DNA of 32,234 nt from Anaerolineales bacterium (GTDB lineage: Bacteria; Chloroflexota; Anaerolineae; Anaerolineales; UBA11858). Shown here one piece after another: positions 8,655 to 18,033 of this stretch. The stretch lies in the NCBI GenBank assembly GCA_018335275.1, contig JAGXKM010000016.1, positions 1 through 32,234 on the forward strand, in the 5' to 3' direction. Below the pieces are notes generated by a model. That model was given only the letters and a program-made list of their open reading frames with translations, was not told the origin of the DNA and searched no databases. The position numbers and the translations under genes are program-made. How positions within the stretch are numbered: position 1 is the stretch's first letter; the number at the start of each line of letters is the position of its first letter.

Positions 8655-11099
8655 ATGAACATGTTTAAAAAAATTCTCACCTCTCTCCGTTTCCTGGGTT
8701 TCTCCCAATCTCTCCTCACCCTCCTGTCTACGCTGAAAAGGGATTTCACAGCCTGGCGTTACCGGAGCCCAAAAAACAAACAGCCAAAGCAAAAACCTGG
8801 ACCACTCCGCAGCACATCGATTACCTCTCATGGAAGAACATTCGAATTCACGCACGCTTCCCTGGAAATCCACTTTTTAAAACCAGATCTCGTCTGCCTG
8901 ACCTGGAGGCCGGGAAAAAAGTCCCCCCCTTACGCGGTGACCGATCAGGGATGGCCGCAAGTACCTATCAAAACCCAGCAAACAGTCCAGGGAGGGTACG
9001 CCCTATCCAGTGAAGATTTGAGGATTATCATCTCAAGTTATGGGGAAATCACCTTTCTTGACCTAGAAGGCGAAACCATTCGCACGGAACTCCCTCCCCG
9101 GAAAATAGGCCCCTCATGGGAACATGATGCAGTCCTGGCAGAGGAAGAACGCATCCATGGCCTGGGAGAAAAAGCAGCCCCTCTCAACCTCCGCGCTGCC
9201 AACCCGGAAGGAGAATGGGCAACTTTCGAGATCCGGAATCAAGATATAGGCGGGCATTACGAATCCGGTGATGATCCACTTTACCTCAATGTCCCCCTTT
9301 ACATCAGCAGGATGGGCGACAAGGGGTACCTGGTATTTTATGAAAATCCCTTTCGGGGGACATTTACGTTTGACCATCCCAACCAGCAAACAAACCCCAA
9401 GGCAAGGGCCTCATTCCAGGGGGGGATGCTCCGGTATTATTTCACGTTTGGTTCCCTCCCTCACCTCATCCAGCGCTACACTGAACTCACAGGACGCCCC
9501 CCTTTGCCGCCCGCCTGGTCCTTAGGGTACCACCAGTCCCGGTGGGGGTATAAAACAACGGATGCCGTTCAGGACGTCCTCAACGGCTTTGAAGAACACG
9601 ACCTGCCTCTCAGCGCCATTCATCTGGATATCGATTATATGAGGGGATATCGCATTTTCACGGTGGACCAAGAACGATATCCTGATTTGTCCCATTTGGC
9701 CGACCGGCTTCATGAACAAAAGATCCACCTGGTAACAATCATCGACCCGGGCGTTAAGAAAGACAATGACTATTTTCTTTTCCAGGAAGGTTTAGAAGGT
9801 AATTATTTTTGTACGCTGCCCAATGGGAAACCCGTCACAGCTCAAGTATGGCCCGGGTGGTGCGCCTTTCCAGACTTCTCACACCCAGAGACCCGGGCCT
9901 GGTGGGGCTCTCAGTACCAGAAACTCCTGGAAAAAGGTGTAGATGGATTCTGGCATGATATGAATGAACCCGCCGCTTTCACCGCCTGGGGAGAACCGAC
10001 TTTACCCTTACCCACCCAATACCGGTTGGAAGGTTTGGGAGGGGATCACAAGCAGGTCAACAACCTGTACGGATTGTTGATGAATAAGGCAGGCTGCGAA
10101 GGGCTCATGGAGCACCAACCTGAAAAGCGGCCTTGGCTTCTTTCCCGCTCCGGATGGGCAGGAAACCAACGCTATGCCTGGAATTGGACGGGAGATGTCA
10201 ACACCTCATGGGAAACACTTCGCCAAACCCTGACCACCATGCTGAACCTCGGGCTTTCGGGCATCCCATACACGGGATCTGACATTGGCGGCTTTGGGGG
10301 TCATCCCTCGCCCGAACTCTTCACCCGCTGGTTTCAATTAGCGGCTTTTACCCCCTTCTTCCGCGGTCATTCCGCGACCGGGACGCCCCGCCGCGAGCCA
10401 TGGATATATGGAGAACCATACACCAGCATTGTCAGAGAGTTTCTCAACCTCCGTTATCAACTGCTTCCTTACCTGTACACGCTGGCCTGGAAAAGCCATC
10501 AAACAGGCCATCCTCTCATGCGCCCCCTATTTTGGAGCTATGGGAACGATCCAACGATGGCGGATGTAACGGACCAGTACTTACTTGGAGAAGACCTTCT
10601 TGTAGTCCCGATCATGGAGGAAAATCAAACCACGAAACAAGTGGCACTCCCCCCAGGAGAATGGATCTCCTACTGGGATGACACTGCCCATCAGGGACCG
10701 CAGAAAATCAAACTCGAAGTCTCCTTAGAGAAAATACCCCTCTTCGTGAGAGCCGGCTGCGTGCTGCCGACAGCGGCGGGAGAGACGCTTCACTTTCATC
10801 TCTACCCACCCACGAAACTCTCGACAGGAGCTGTGAAAAGCGACCTTTATCAGGACGCCGGCGACGGTTATGGGCCCCGCAGGTTGGACCAATTTTACCT
10901 GGAGAGAAATAGCCGGGGGATCCATCTCACCCGGGAAGAAATGGGAAAGTACCCATTTCCCCATCAATCGCTCTCCCTCCACATCCACACGTCCGACCTC
11001 TTCAGCGGGGCAAAGATCGATGGCGTTGAGGTAGAGATGAAGGAAAACAAACTCCAGACGGAACCCTTTCAAGATGCCGTGTTCGTGTTTCAGAAATAA
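8655..11099 (+). CDS. Glycoside hydrolase family 31 (alpha-glucosidase-like)
   Basis: HLDIDYMRGYRIFTVDQERYPD, DGFWHDMNEPAAF, RSGWAGNQRYAWNWTGDVNTSWETL, GSDIGGFGGHPSPELFTRWFQLAAFTPFFRGHS. Confidence 0.96.
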   Translation: MNMFKKILTSLRFLGFSQSLLTLLSTLKRDFTAWRYRSPKNKQPKQKPGPLRSTSITSHGRTFEFTHASLEIHFLKPDLVCLTWRPGKKSPPYAVTDQGWPQVPIKTQQTVQGGYALSSEDLRIIISSYGEITFLDLEGETIRTELPPRKIGPSWEHDAVLAEEERIHGLGEKAAPLNLRAANPEGEWATFEIRNQDIGGHYESGDDPLYLNVPLYISRMGDKGYLVFYENPFRGTFTFDHPNQQTNPKARASFQGGMLRYYFTFGSLPHLIQRYTELTGRPPLPPAWSLGYHQSRWGYKTTDAVQDVLNGFEEHDLPLSAIHLDIDYMRGYRIFTVDQERYPDLSHLADRLHEQKIHLVTIIDPGVKKDNDYFLFQEGLEGNYFCTLPNGKPVTAQVWPGWCAFPDFSHPETRAWWGSQYQKLLEKGVDGFWHDMNEPAAFTAWGEPTLPLPTQYRLEGLGGDHKQVNNLYGLLMNKAGCEGLMEHQPEKRPWLLSRSGWAGNQRYAWNWTGDVNTSWETLRQTLTTMLNLGLSGIPYTGSDIGGFGGHPSPELFTRWFQLAAFTPFFRGHSATGTPRREPWIYGEPYTSIVREFLNLRYQLLPYLYTLAWKSHQTGHPLMRPLFWSYGNDPTMADVTDQYLLGEDLLVVPIMEENQTTKQVALPPGEWISYWDDTAHQGPQKIKLEVSLEKIPLFVRAGCVLPTAAGETLHFHLYPPTKLSTGAVKSDLYQDAGDGYGPRRLDQFYLERNSRGIHLTREEMGKYPFPHQSLSLHIHTSDLFSGAKIDGVEVEMKENKLQTEPFQDAVFVFQK

Positions 11100-11122
11100 G
11101 AAAGTGCTCAAGAGAGGCCGGG

Positions 11123-11698
11123 CTACTTCCCCACAGAAATCAAACCCTTGATTTTCTCATAAGTCGCCGGACCGATACCCGGCACGCGCTGGATCTCTTC
11201 AATGGTGGAGAACAAACGCTCCTGACGACAGGCAATGATCTTCTCCGCTGTCACGGGCCCAATGCCCGGCAAGGCTTCCAGGGTCTTTTGATCATCAATG
11301 TTGATATTGATGGGAAAGATAACCTCCGTGGAGGTAGGTTGGATATGCACATCCTCTCCCCCACCCTGGATATGGTGCTGTTCCTCCCCTTTCGATGGGA
11401 CATGAATATGATCCCCATCTTCCAGGAGCGCTGCAGCATTGATTAAATCTGAGTTCGCGTCCGCGGAGAAACCGCCTGCCGCATTGACAGCATCCCGGAC
11501 ACGACTGTTGAGGGGCAGCGAGTATATCCCGGGATGATGCACAGCTCCATCGATGTCAACCACGATAGGAACCGGCGTGGGCGGGGGTCGGAGAATGATA
11601 GACCTTCCCCGCGGTGGGCGGCTGACCAGAATGACCAGGCCTGCACTTAACAAGCCAAACAGGATCCCCACGGCGAGTATCCACCATTTTTCTTTCAT
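11123..11698 (-). CDS. comEA: ComEA-like helix-hairpin-helix DNA-binding protein with SLBB domain
   Basis: N-term TM; VVDIDGAVHHPGIYSLPLNSRVRDAVNAAGGFSADANSDLINAAALLEDGDHIHVP (SLBB); ALPGIGPVTAEKIIACRQERLFSTIEEIQRVPGIGPATYEKIKGLISV (HhH repeats). Confidence 0.92.
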   Translation of the reverse strand: MKEKWWILAVGILFGLLSAGLVILVSRPPRGRSIILRPPPTPVPIVVDIDGAVHHPGIYSLPLNSRVRDAVNAAGGFSADANSDLINAAALLEDGDHIHVPSKGEEQHHIQGGGEDVHIQPTSTEVIFPININIDDQKTLEALPGIGPVTAEKIIACRQERLFSTIEEIQRVPGIGPATYEKIKGLISVGK

Positions 11699-11713
11699 GG
11701 CACTAAAACTGAC

Positions 11714-12667
11714 TTAACCCTCTGTGTCCCCCGATACAAGGCTTAAACCCAAACGCTGCCCTTCCGGATCCAGATGTATAATCTGGGCTTCTACAACCTG
11801 CTCTTCTTCCAACACGTCCCAGGGCGAGATCTCATCTCCATTTTCCCCAAATTCAGAAATATGGATTAAACCGTCAACCCCTTCTTCGAGCTGTACGAAA
11901 GCGCCGTAAGAAACGATATTTTTGACTACGGCTTCCACCACCTGTCCTTTCCGGTAGCGTTCGTTTATCGTTTCCCAGGGATTACGACAAAGGTTTTTTA
12001 AACTAAGGGCTACTTTGCTCTCTTCGCGGTCAACATTCAGGACATACACATCCACCTCTTCTCCAATGGATATGATATCCGAGGGATGTTCAACCCGACC
12101 CCAGGAAAGTTCGGAAATGTGGATTAACCCCTCTACGCCCCCCAGATCCACAAATGCGCCAAAACTTGTAATGGTGGTCACGACTCCCCGTACACACTCC
12201 CCTTCCTCCAAAGTGTCAAGCAGTTTCAAGCGCTGACCGGGTGCTGATTGAGCAGCTCTCTCAGAAAGCACCACCCTGTTTCTCTCCCTTTCGTATTCAA
12301 TCACTTTCAAGGATAAAGATTCACCCAGGTATTCCTTTTTTTCTCTGTGATCCTCTCTCATCAAATGGGACATAGGCACAAACCCATTCACTTTTTCCCC
12401 CTGGACCAAGAGCCCCCCTTTGTTGCACCCCACAACATCGAGAACTATGATCTTGTCATGCTCATAAAGGTGCCGAATGGTATCCCAGTCGTTTTGGAAG
12501 GAATCATGGATCTCCCCCATCCGTCTTAGATGAGGATATCCATTATCAGCAGGCTCGTACACGGACAATGGTTCTTGATCCACGTCCTGCAAAGCGTCTT
12601 TCCACCAGGATTCCCCCAATCTGGGTGGTTCATCAGAGTATTGGTGCAGCGGATCATCCTGAACCAT
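11714..12667 (-). CDS. S1 RNA-binding domain protein (ribosomal protein S1-like, about three S1 repeats)
   Basis: GVVTTITSFGAFVDLGGVEGLIHISELSWGRVEHPSD and AVVKNIVSYGAFVQLEEGVDGLIHISEFGENG. Start set to ATG 12667 (GAGGTGA upstream); the track start 12676 is GTG. Confidence 0.9.
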   Translation of the reverse strand: MVQDDPLHQYSDEPPRLGESWWKDALQDVDQEPLSVYEPADNGYPHLRRMGEIHDSFQNDWDTIRHLYEHDKIIVLDVVGCNKGGLLVQGEKVNGFVPMSHLMREDHREKKEYLGESLSLKVIEYERERNRVVLSERAAQSAPGQRLKLLDTLEEGECVRGVVTTITSFGAFVDLGGVEGLIHISELSWGRVEHPSDIISIGEEVDVYVLNVDREESKVALSLKNLCRNPWETINERYRKGQVVEAVVKNIVSYGAFVQLEEGVDGLIHISEFGENGDEISPWDVLEEEQVVEAQIIHLDPEGQRLGLSLVSGDTEG

Positions 12668-12703
12668 TAAGGTCACCTCATAAACTTCCGTGGATCATCC
12701 TTC

Positions 12704-12733
12704 ATTGTAACATTTAATTTTCGTCGTTTTCAA
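12704..12733 (-). promoter_or_regulatory. Sigma70-type promoter of the S1-domain gene
   Basis: Minus strand TTGAAA (12733-12728), 18-bp spacer, TACAAT (12709-12704), 37 bp upstream of the ATG at 12667. Confidence 0.65.
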
Positions 12734-12779
12734 GTCTTTTTTCACCTTTACCAGGTGATCTTACTCGTGGTCCGGAGGA

Positions 12780-14693
12780 TTAAGCTTCCCTTTCCCCTTC
12801 CGCTTCTCTCTGGGCCTGTTGTTCCATCTCGATGATTGTTTTCGCAACAACCTCGATAGCGACCTTTTGCTTGCGGTAAAGGTTTGCCTCCGACATCGCC
12901 AAGCGGCGGGCCACATCCCGCACCTTTTGCCCCCGCAGAAATTTCATCTCCAGGATATTATACAAAACCCAGTCCAACGTGAAGCGGCGCTCCCCCTCCG
13001 GTTTGATCTTGTCAATCGCCTCCCGTAATATGGAACGGACCGCTTTGACAGAGATCCCCTCATGTTCATCCAAGGCCCGTTGGACAATTTTCAACTGCAA
13101 TAAAGGGCTTTCCGATAGATCCGGACCTCCCCAATAATCCGACAACGCATCCCCAACCCACTCAGTGACTTTACCTTCGTCAAGTTCTAATTCCCCTTCC
13201 TGGGAGACGAGTACGTTTGTACCATCGTAGAGAGCGGCGGCCCGGAGGCGCTGCAAGCGGCCCATTTGGGGAGTTAGATCTTCCAGAGAGGTGAACACCT
13301 GTCTTTGCAAGTAGCTGTCTTCCAACGCTCCTGACGCCCTGTCCACCAAAATTTCCAGGGCCTGACGCTGATCCTCCAGCAATTCCCCTTCCGGCTGTTC
13401 TACACCTAAAATCCCTAACAAGTTTTCGGATCCGTCTTCTTTAAACATCGGAATCAACCAGTATTCCCCCCAAGAAAAAATATGAAAGCTGTCTCTGTCG
13501 CCTTGATTGTTGACAAATTCCAGAATCTGATCAGAAAAATCTTGCTTTTCAAATTCAGCTGAATTTCCTACTGTGACCAATAAATCCAACCCACCTATAT
13601 CCAGGGAAGCCACAAAACCGTTCTCGACCTGCAGCCGGTCACAGGCCGCGGCGATGACCGATTCCAGGAACTGACGCAGGTCGTCTCGAGTGAGAAGCCG
13701 CTCTTCCAAGTGTTGGATCAATTCTAAATCATGCTCTTCACCATCATACAAAAACCATCTTTCCCAAACCGGCGCCAGCATGGTGATCATATACTGCATC
13801 AATAACAATGTGCCGGCCATAAAGACAGGATAAAACGTGGCGAACACCCCTCCCACCCGGCGAGCGATGGTCACCACAGCCAGGACGGTAGAAGCGGTCA
13901 CAGGACCTCGCATCACCCATTTGATCAAGCGCCGCTTCACCACCCGATCAGGCCACGGCACGCCAAAAAAGGCGACCGCATAGGCCATAATAACGATCAG
14001 GCCAGATACTAAAATATTGTTGAAAAGGGCCAACAGCCAGAATATCATCGGATGGGCCGTAGCGAAGGTGGCGCCAAAAAGAAGGTACGGGTATGACCCG
14101 AGCGCGGGGGCAAGGGCACCTCCAATTAAATAGCCCATCCTCCGCCTGCTTGCCCTGGTCACCGTTCGGTTGTAAGCCCGGGCGAAATTTATCCAGGTAA
14201 AAATCATACTCGTCAAGTAATACCCGGTGAAGACCAGGGTCAACCAGGTTCTTTTTAGGTAGGGGGAGACGACATTTTCCGTGACCAGGGGTCCCACCAA
14301 GATAGAAAAGGGGAGGGCAGCCAGGAAACCCGTGGAGATCAGGTAGGTCGCTTTGACGATTTTCGTCCTTCGCCCCCGGGATGGGCGTCCGGTTGTGGCC
14401 AAAACCGCGTCTGACATCTGTAAATACGCACTGGGCAGGTACACAAGGCCAATCCACTGAAAGCGCAGCCAGGTTTCCATGGCTTGGGGTGTTTCCATCA
14501 CGCTGGCCACGGATTCTCCCACAAAAACCACGACCACACATGTCATAATGAAGGCGAAGGATCGGGCGATTCTGTCCCGCAAATTAAACGATAAGGCATA
14601 CAGAAGCAGCGAGAAAGCGGTGATGGAGATGCCTGCCGTGAGCAGTTGATTGAGCGTCTGTAAAGTGTCCAGAACTAAAGTCTTTAAAGTCAT
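12780..14693 (-). CDS. Membrane regulator: N-terminal multi-TM (7TM-histidine-kinase-N-like) region, GAF-like domain, C-terminal HTH-like region; no kinase domain seen
   Basis: Many N-terminal hydrophobic helices; middle ERLLTRDDLRQFLESVIAAACDRLQVENGFVASLD is GAF-like; C-term RRFTLDWVLYNILEMKFLRGQKVRDVARRLAMSEANLYRKQKVAIEVVAKTI is HTH-like. No H-box, N-box or G-box seen. Confidence 0.75.
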   Translation of the reverse strand: MTLKTLVLDTLQTLNQLLTAGISITAFSLLLYALSFNLRDRIARSFAFIMTCVVVVFVGESVASVMETPQAMETWLRFQWIGLVYLPSAYLQMSDAVLATTGRPSRGRRTKIVKATYLISTGFLAALPFSILVGPLVTENVVSPYLKRTWLTLVFTGYYLTSMIFTWINFARAYNRTVTRASRRRMGYLIGGALAPALGSYPYLLFGATFATAHPMIFWLLALFNNILVSGLIVIMAYAVAFFGVPWPDRVVKRRLIKWVMRGPVTASTVLAVVTIARRVGGVFATFYPVFMAGTLLLMQYMITMLAPVWERWFLYDGEEHDLELIQHLEERLLTRDDLRQFLESVIAAACDRLQVENGFVASLDIGGLDLLVTVGNSAEFEKQDFSDQILEFVNNQGDRDSFHIFSWGEYWLIPMFKEDGSENLLGILGVEQPEGELLEDQRQALEILVDRASGALEDSYLQRQVFTSLEDLTPQMGRLQRLRAAALYDGTNVLVSQEGELELDEGKVTEWVGDALSDYWGGPDLSESPLLQLKIVQRALDEHEGISVKAVRSILREAIDKIKPEGERRFTLDWVLYNILEMKFLRGQKVRDVARRLAMSEANLYRKQKVAIEVVAKTIIEMEQQAQREAEGEREA

Positions 14694-14695
14694 GA

Positions 14696-15232
14696 TTACA
14701 CGTAGGTTGTGAAGAATATCGCGATCTCTTGATGCTTATAAAATTGATCGTTATACCCTGAGAAATCAAATCCCAATTTTTGAGCAAACTGAATCGCAGG
14801 ATAGTTTTTCGGCTGCATTTCCAGTGTCAGACGGCCAACATCCCGCTTACCACACCATTCTTTGGCCGCTAAGATCAGAGCGGTTCCAATGCCTTCCTGA
14901 CGCTGATCCCGGTCCACGACCAGATCCTCGACCCAGGCGCTGACCGGCGCCATCCCCAGCCGTAAACTGATGTAGCCTTTGATGGAATCAATACCTTCCG
15001 CCAGCAGCAAGGCGTCCCGCTCCGTCCAGGTATCCGCCAACTCACCTGGATTGCGGGGATAATTGACATGGACTTCCCTGGGAAGCTGCACTTCCCGGAA
15101 AGAAACCCTGGTCTGGGGATCCATCTTGTCAATCGTCATCTGCCACACAAACCCCGTGGTATAGTTATGATCCAAAGCGATCAGCTTGGGTATATCTGTT
15201 GAAAAAGCAGGGCGAATTTCAATTTCTGGCAT
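14696..15232 (-). CDS. GNAT family N-acetyltransferase
   Basis: VEDLVVDRDQRQEGIGTALILAAKEWCGKRDVGRLTLEMQPKNYPAIQFAQKLGFDFSGYNDQFY. ATG at 15232; track start 15238 is GTG. Confidence 0.88.
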   Translation of the reverse strand: MPEIEIRPAFSTDIPKLIALDHNYTTGFVWQMTIDKMDPQTRVSFREVQLPREVHVNYPRNPGELADTWTERDALLLAEGIDSIKGYISLRLGMAPVSAWVEDLVVDRDQRQEGIGTALILAAKEWCGKRDVGRLTLEMQPKNYPAIQFAQKLGFDFSGYNDQFYKHQEIAIFFTTYV

Positions 15233-15249
15233 AAACACCTACATAGGGA

Positions 15250-15945
15250 TCATTCTTCACTGGGTTCATCCACATATACAGAGACGACACACGGTTCGCG
15301 CTGAACACCAAGGTTGTCAAAAACGACCAACCGCAGCTTATATTGTCCAGGATCTATTTGAGTGGTGTCCCAGAAGCCCAACTCGGTTTCTCTTTTAACT
15401 TCATCCTGCGCCTGGATGGTCAACCAAGACTGGGCCTCCATCCTGGAAATTTCAAATTTATAAAAACCAAAATCAGGGATGTCTGCCGTCCCCTGGATTT
15501 CTACGATATCCTGCACGGTCTCGCCCTCCTCCGGAGAGCTGATCATCACCTGACCCGGAACGCATCCGGGGGAAGCTTCCTGTTCCTCAGCTTGAGCTTC
15601 GGGCGTCTCCAGGGCGGATGAAGCGGCGGTTGCAGCAGGTAATGTAGTGGTAGGGGTAGCCAAGACATCCAAAGTCGGCGTGGGCAGGGGATTCGCTCCT
15701 TGTACATTGGGAACCACAAAAGTCACTAGAGCATATTCAACAATTGCCAGGACCAGAAGAAAGACCAGCACCCCGGCCGTTCTATTCAATTGCGATTGCG
15801 CGCTCTCGCGCTCAAGTCCAAAAGCCGCTGCACGCAGCTCTTCCCAGGCTAAGAAGAATTTTCTAATTTGCCAGATCGCAATTAAAGCGAGACCAACGTA
15901 GATGACCAGTTCGTAATCTTTCAAATATCGCAGGATATCTTCCAT
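15250..15945 (-). CDS. Hypothetical membrane protein: two TM helices, P/T/A-rich linker, extracellular Ig-like domain
   Basis: YVGLALIAIWQIRKFF and AGVLVFLLVLAIVEYALVTFVV; linker NPLPTPTLDVLATPTTTLPAATAASS; C-term MISSPEEGETVQDIVEIQGTADIPDFGFYKFEIS...LGFWDTTQIDPGQYKLRLVVFDNLG looks like an Ig/FN3-like beta fold. Confidence 0.7.
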   Translation of the reverse strand: MEDILRYLKDYELVIYVGLALIAIWQIRKFFLAWEELRAAAFGLERESAQSQLNRTAGVLVFLLVLAIVEYALVTFVVPNVQGANPLPTPTLDVLATPTTTLPAATAASSALETPEAQAEEQEASPGCVPGQVMISSPEEGETVQDIVEIQGTADIPDFGFYKFEISRMEAQSWLTIQAQDEVKRETELGFWDTTQIDPGQYKLRLVVFDNLGVQREPCVVSVYVDEPSEE

Positions 15946-16025
15946 AAATCTTTTTCATTCAACTCCGGGCACAGATGGTTCAGGTCATCGCCTGAGGTAG
16001 AAACCCTTCCTTGAATCACAGGAAG

Positions 16026-16862
16026 CTATAATCTAGCCACCACACTTTTTAACAGTTTCACCATCTTGGGAGCCAAAATTTCCCCAGTGGCGATTACCTC
16101 TTCATGCGTTGTCATCTTCTCTCCATAGAGACTCGACTTGTTGGTAATGCCCGAGATGCCCAACACGCGCTGCCCTCCATGATTCGCCACGATCACTTCC
16201 GGTACAGTGGACATCCCCACAGCATCCACACCAATAGAAGATAAGAATCGTAATTCTGCAGGGGTTTCAAAACTTGGCCCTGCCAAACAAACATACACCC
16301 CTTCATAAAGTGTGATCTCAAGGTCGGCAGCCGCCTGGCGAGCAATTTCCCCCAACTCCCGGTCATAGGCCCGGCTCATATCTGGAAACCGGGGACCAAA
16401 CGTTTCCAAGTTAGGACCCCGGAGGGGGTTAGGACCTGCCATACCCAAAAGATTTAGATGATCGGTGATCAACATGGGGTTACCGGGTGTAAAGGTTTGA
16501 TTCACGCCTCCTGCCGCGTTCGTGACAATCAAATTCTCGATACCCAAACGCTGTAAAACTCGGATAGGGAGGGTCACCTGTTCCATGGTGTACCCTTCAT
16601 AGTAATGAAGGCGCCCATTCATGACCAGGATATCTTTCTCTTCCAGTGTACCGATCATCAAATTTCCTGCATGCCCCTCCACAGTGGAGACAGGCCAATT
16701 TGGGATGTCCTGGTAAGGGATCACTGTGGCGTTTTCCACCGCTTCAGAAAGGATCCCAAGACCGGACCCCAAAATCATTGCCGTCTTCGGCTGCAGGGAA
16801 ACCTTATCCTGCACCGCTTTGGCCATTTTATCAATCTCCTGGATCGTAAATTTGTTCTGCAT
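16026..16862 (-). CDS. punA: Purine-nucleoside phosphorylase
   Basis: TAMILGSGLGILSEAVENATVIPYQDIPNWPVSTVEGHAGNLMIG, MNGRLHYYEGY, VTNAAGGVN, VGMSTVPEVIVANHGGQRVLGISGITN. Track start 16883 is TTG; ATG 16862 preferred. Confidence 0.95.
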   Translation of the reverse strand: MQNKFTIQEIDKMAKAVQDKVSLQPKTAMILGSGLGILSEAVENATVIPYQDIPNWPVSTVEGHAGNLMIGTLEEKDILVMNGRLHYYEGYTMEQVTLPIRVLQRLGIENLIVTNAAGGVNQTFTPGNPMLITDHLNLLGMAGPNPLRGPNLETFGPRFPDMSRAYDRELGEIARQAAADLEITLYEGVYVCLAGPSFETPAELRFLSSIGVDAVGMSTVPEVIVANHGGQRVLGISGITNKSSLYGEKMTTHEEVIATGEILAPKMVKLLKSVVARL

Positions 16863-16989
16863 GGACACCTTTCCCTTTCTCAATAGTCACCGATATAGAT
16901 TAACAAGCGTTCCCTTCAAAAAATTATATCATCTTGGCGCCCGCCCGTTTTTTAGACCAGGTTGACTGATCACATTGGGAAGTTCAGAA

Positions 16990-18033
16990 TCAAAATGACA
17001 ACACCTTCCTAAAGGCCTGGACCACGTTTTTTACGTCGGGGTCCCGGATCCAATAGTGGGTTACCAGTCGAAAACGTCGTTTGGCGGTGACCCCTACCAA
17101 GACACCCTCCTTTTCAAGAAATCCGGCAATTTCTTCCCCAGCATAGGGAATGCCTTCTTCCAGGGAACAATACACCATATTGGTTGGAGGAGGAGTGGGT
17201 TCCATGTCCAGCCCAGAGACTCTTCTCAACCCTTCAGCTAACCTTTTTGCCCGAGCATGATCCTCAGCCAGACGCAGCCTCATTTTTTGCAGAGCGACCA
17301 GGCCAGCTGCGGCCAGAATTCCAGCCTGCCGCATGCCGCCCCCTAGCTGTTTCCTAGTTTTCCTGGCCCGATTGATAAATCCTTCCCGCCCACAAAGCAG
17401 AGAACCTACGGGGGCAGCCAGGCCTTTACTCAAACAAAACATAACAGAATCCACGGGCTCCACCAATTGCCTGACATCTACATCCAAGGCTTCTGCAGCG
17501 TTGAAAATGCGTGCTCCATCCAGGTGAACCTGCAATCCCTGCTCTTGAGCGAACGCTCCCACCTTTTCCATATAGTCAAGGGTGAGGGGCACACCACCGC
17601 AGCGGTTGTGCGTGTTTTCCAAGGTAATCAACCGCGTCGTTGGATAATGTATGTTCTGCGGTCGGATGGCGTTTTTGATATCCTCCAATCGAAGCGTTCC
17701 ATCCGCTTGATTGGGCACAGGATGCGTTTGAACCCCGCCCAATGCAGATACGCCCCCAACCTCAAACAAAAACGTGTGCGCTGAGTCACCCAGGATGATC
17801 TCGTCTCCCCGGCGGCAGTGAGTCAAGACAGCAGCCAGGTTGCCCATGGTGCCCGAGGGGACAAACAAAGCCGCTTCTTTCCCCAAGAGTTCCGCTGCGT
17901 ACGCCTCCAACCGGTTGATAGTAGGATCCTCGCCGTAGACATCATCGCCGACCTGCGCAGAGGCCATTGCTTCTCGCATCTCAGGGGTAGGCTTCGTAAC
18001 CGTGTCTGAACGAAGGTCAATCATCTGCATCAT
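16990..18033 (-). CDS. ltaE: Low-specificity threonine aldolase (PLP-dependent)
   Basis: MMQMIDLRSDTVTKPTPEMREAMASAQVGDDVYGEDPTINRLE, FVPSGTMGNLAAVL, LENTHNRCGGVPL, HLDGARIFNAA, SKGLAAPVGS. Start corrected from 18219 to 18033: the ATGA overlaps the TGA stop of rluD (18032-18030). Confidence 0.95.
   Translation of the reverse strand: MMQMIDLRSDTVTKPTPEMREAMASAQVGDDVYGEDPTINRLEAYAAELLGKEAALFVPSGTMGNLAAVLTHCRRGDEIILGDSAHTFLFEVGGVSALGGVQTHPVPNQADGTLRLEDIKNAIRPQNIHYPTTRLITLENTHNRCGGVPLTLDYMEKVGAFAQEQGLQVHLDGARIFNAAEALDVDVRQLVEPVDSVMFCLSKGLAAPVGSLLCGREGFINRARKTRKQLGGGMRQAGILAAAGLVALQKMRLRLAEDHARAKRLAEGLRRVSGLDMEPTPPPTNMVYCSLEEGIPYAGEEIAGFLEKEGVLVGVTAKRRFRLVTHYWIRDPDVKNVVQAFRKVLSF

Noticed and set aside
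8655-11099. GH31 as part of a carbohydrate utilisation locus
   Set aside because: No sugar transporter, LacI-type regulator or other glycosidase is adjacent; it appears to be a single gene.
12743-12759. TCACCT-ttacc-AGGTGA hairpin after the 7TM regulator cluster's upstream gap
   Set aside because: No T-run on the 3' side in the relevant direction, so not supported as a terminator; it lies just upstream of the S1 promoter.
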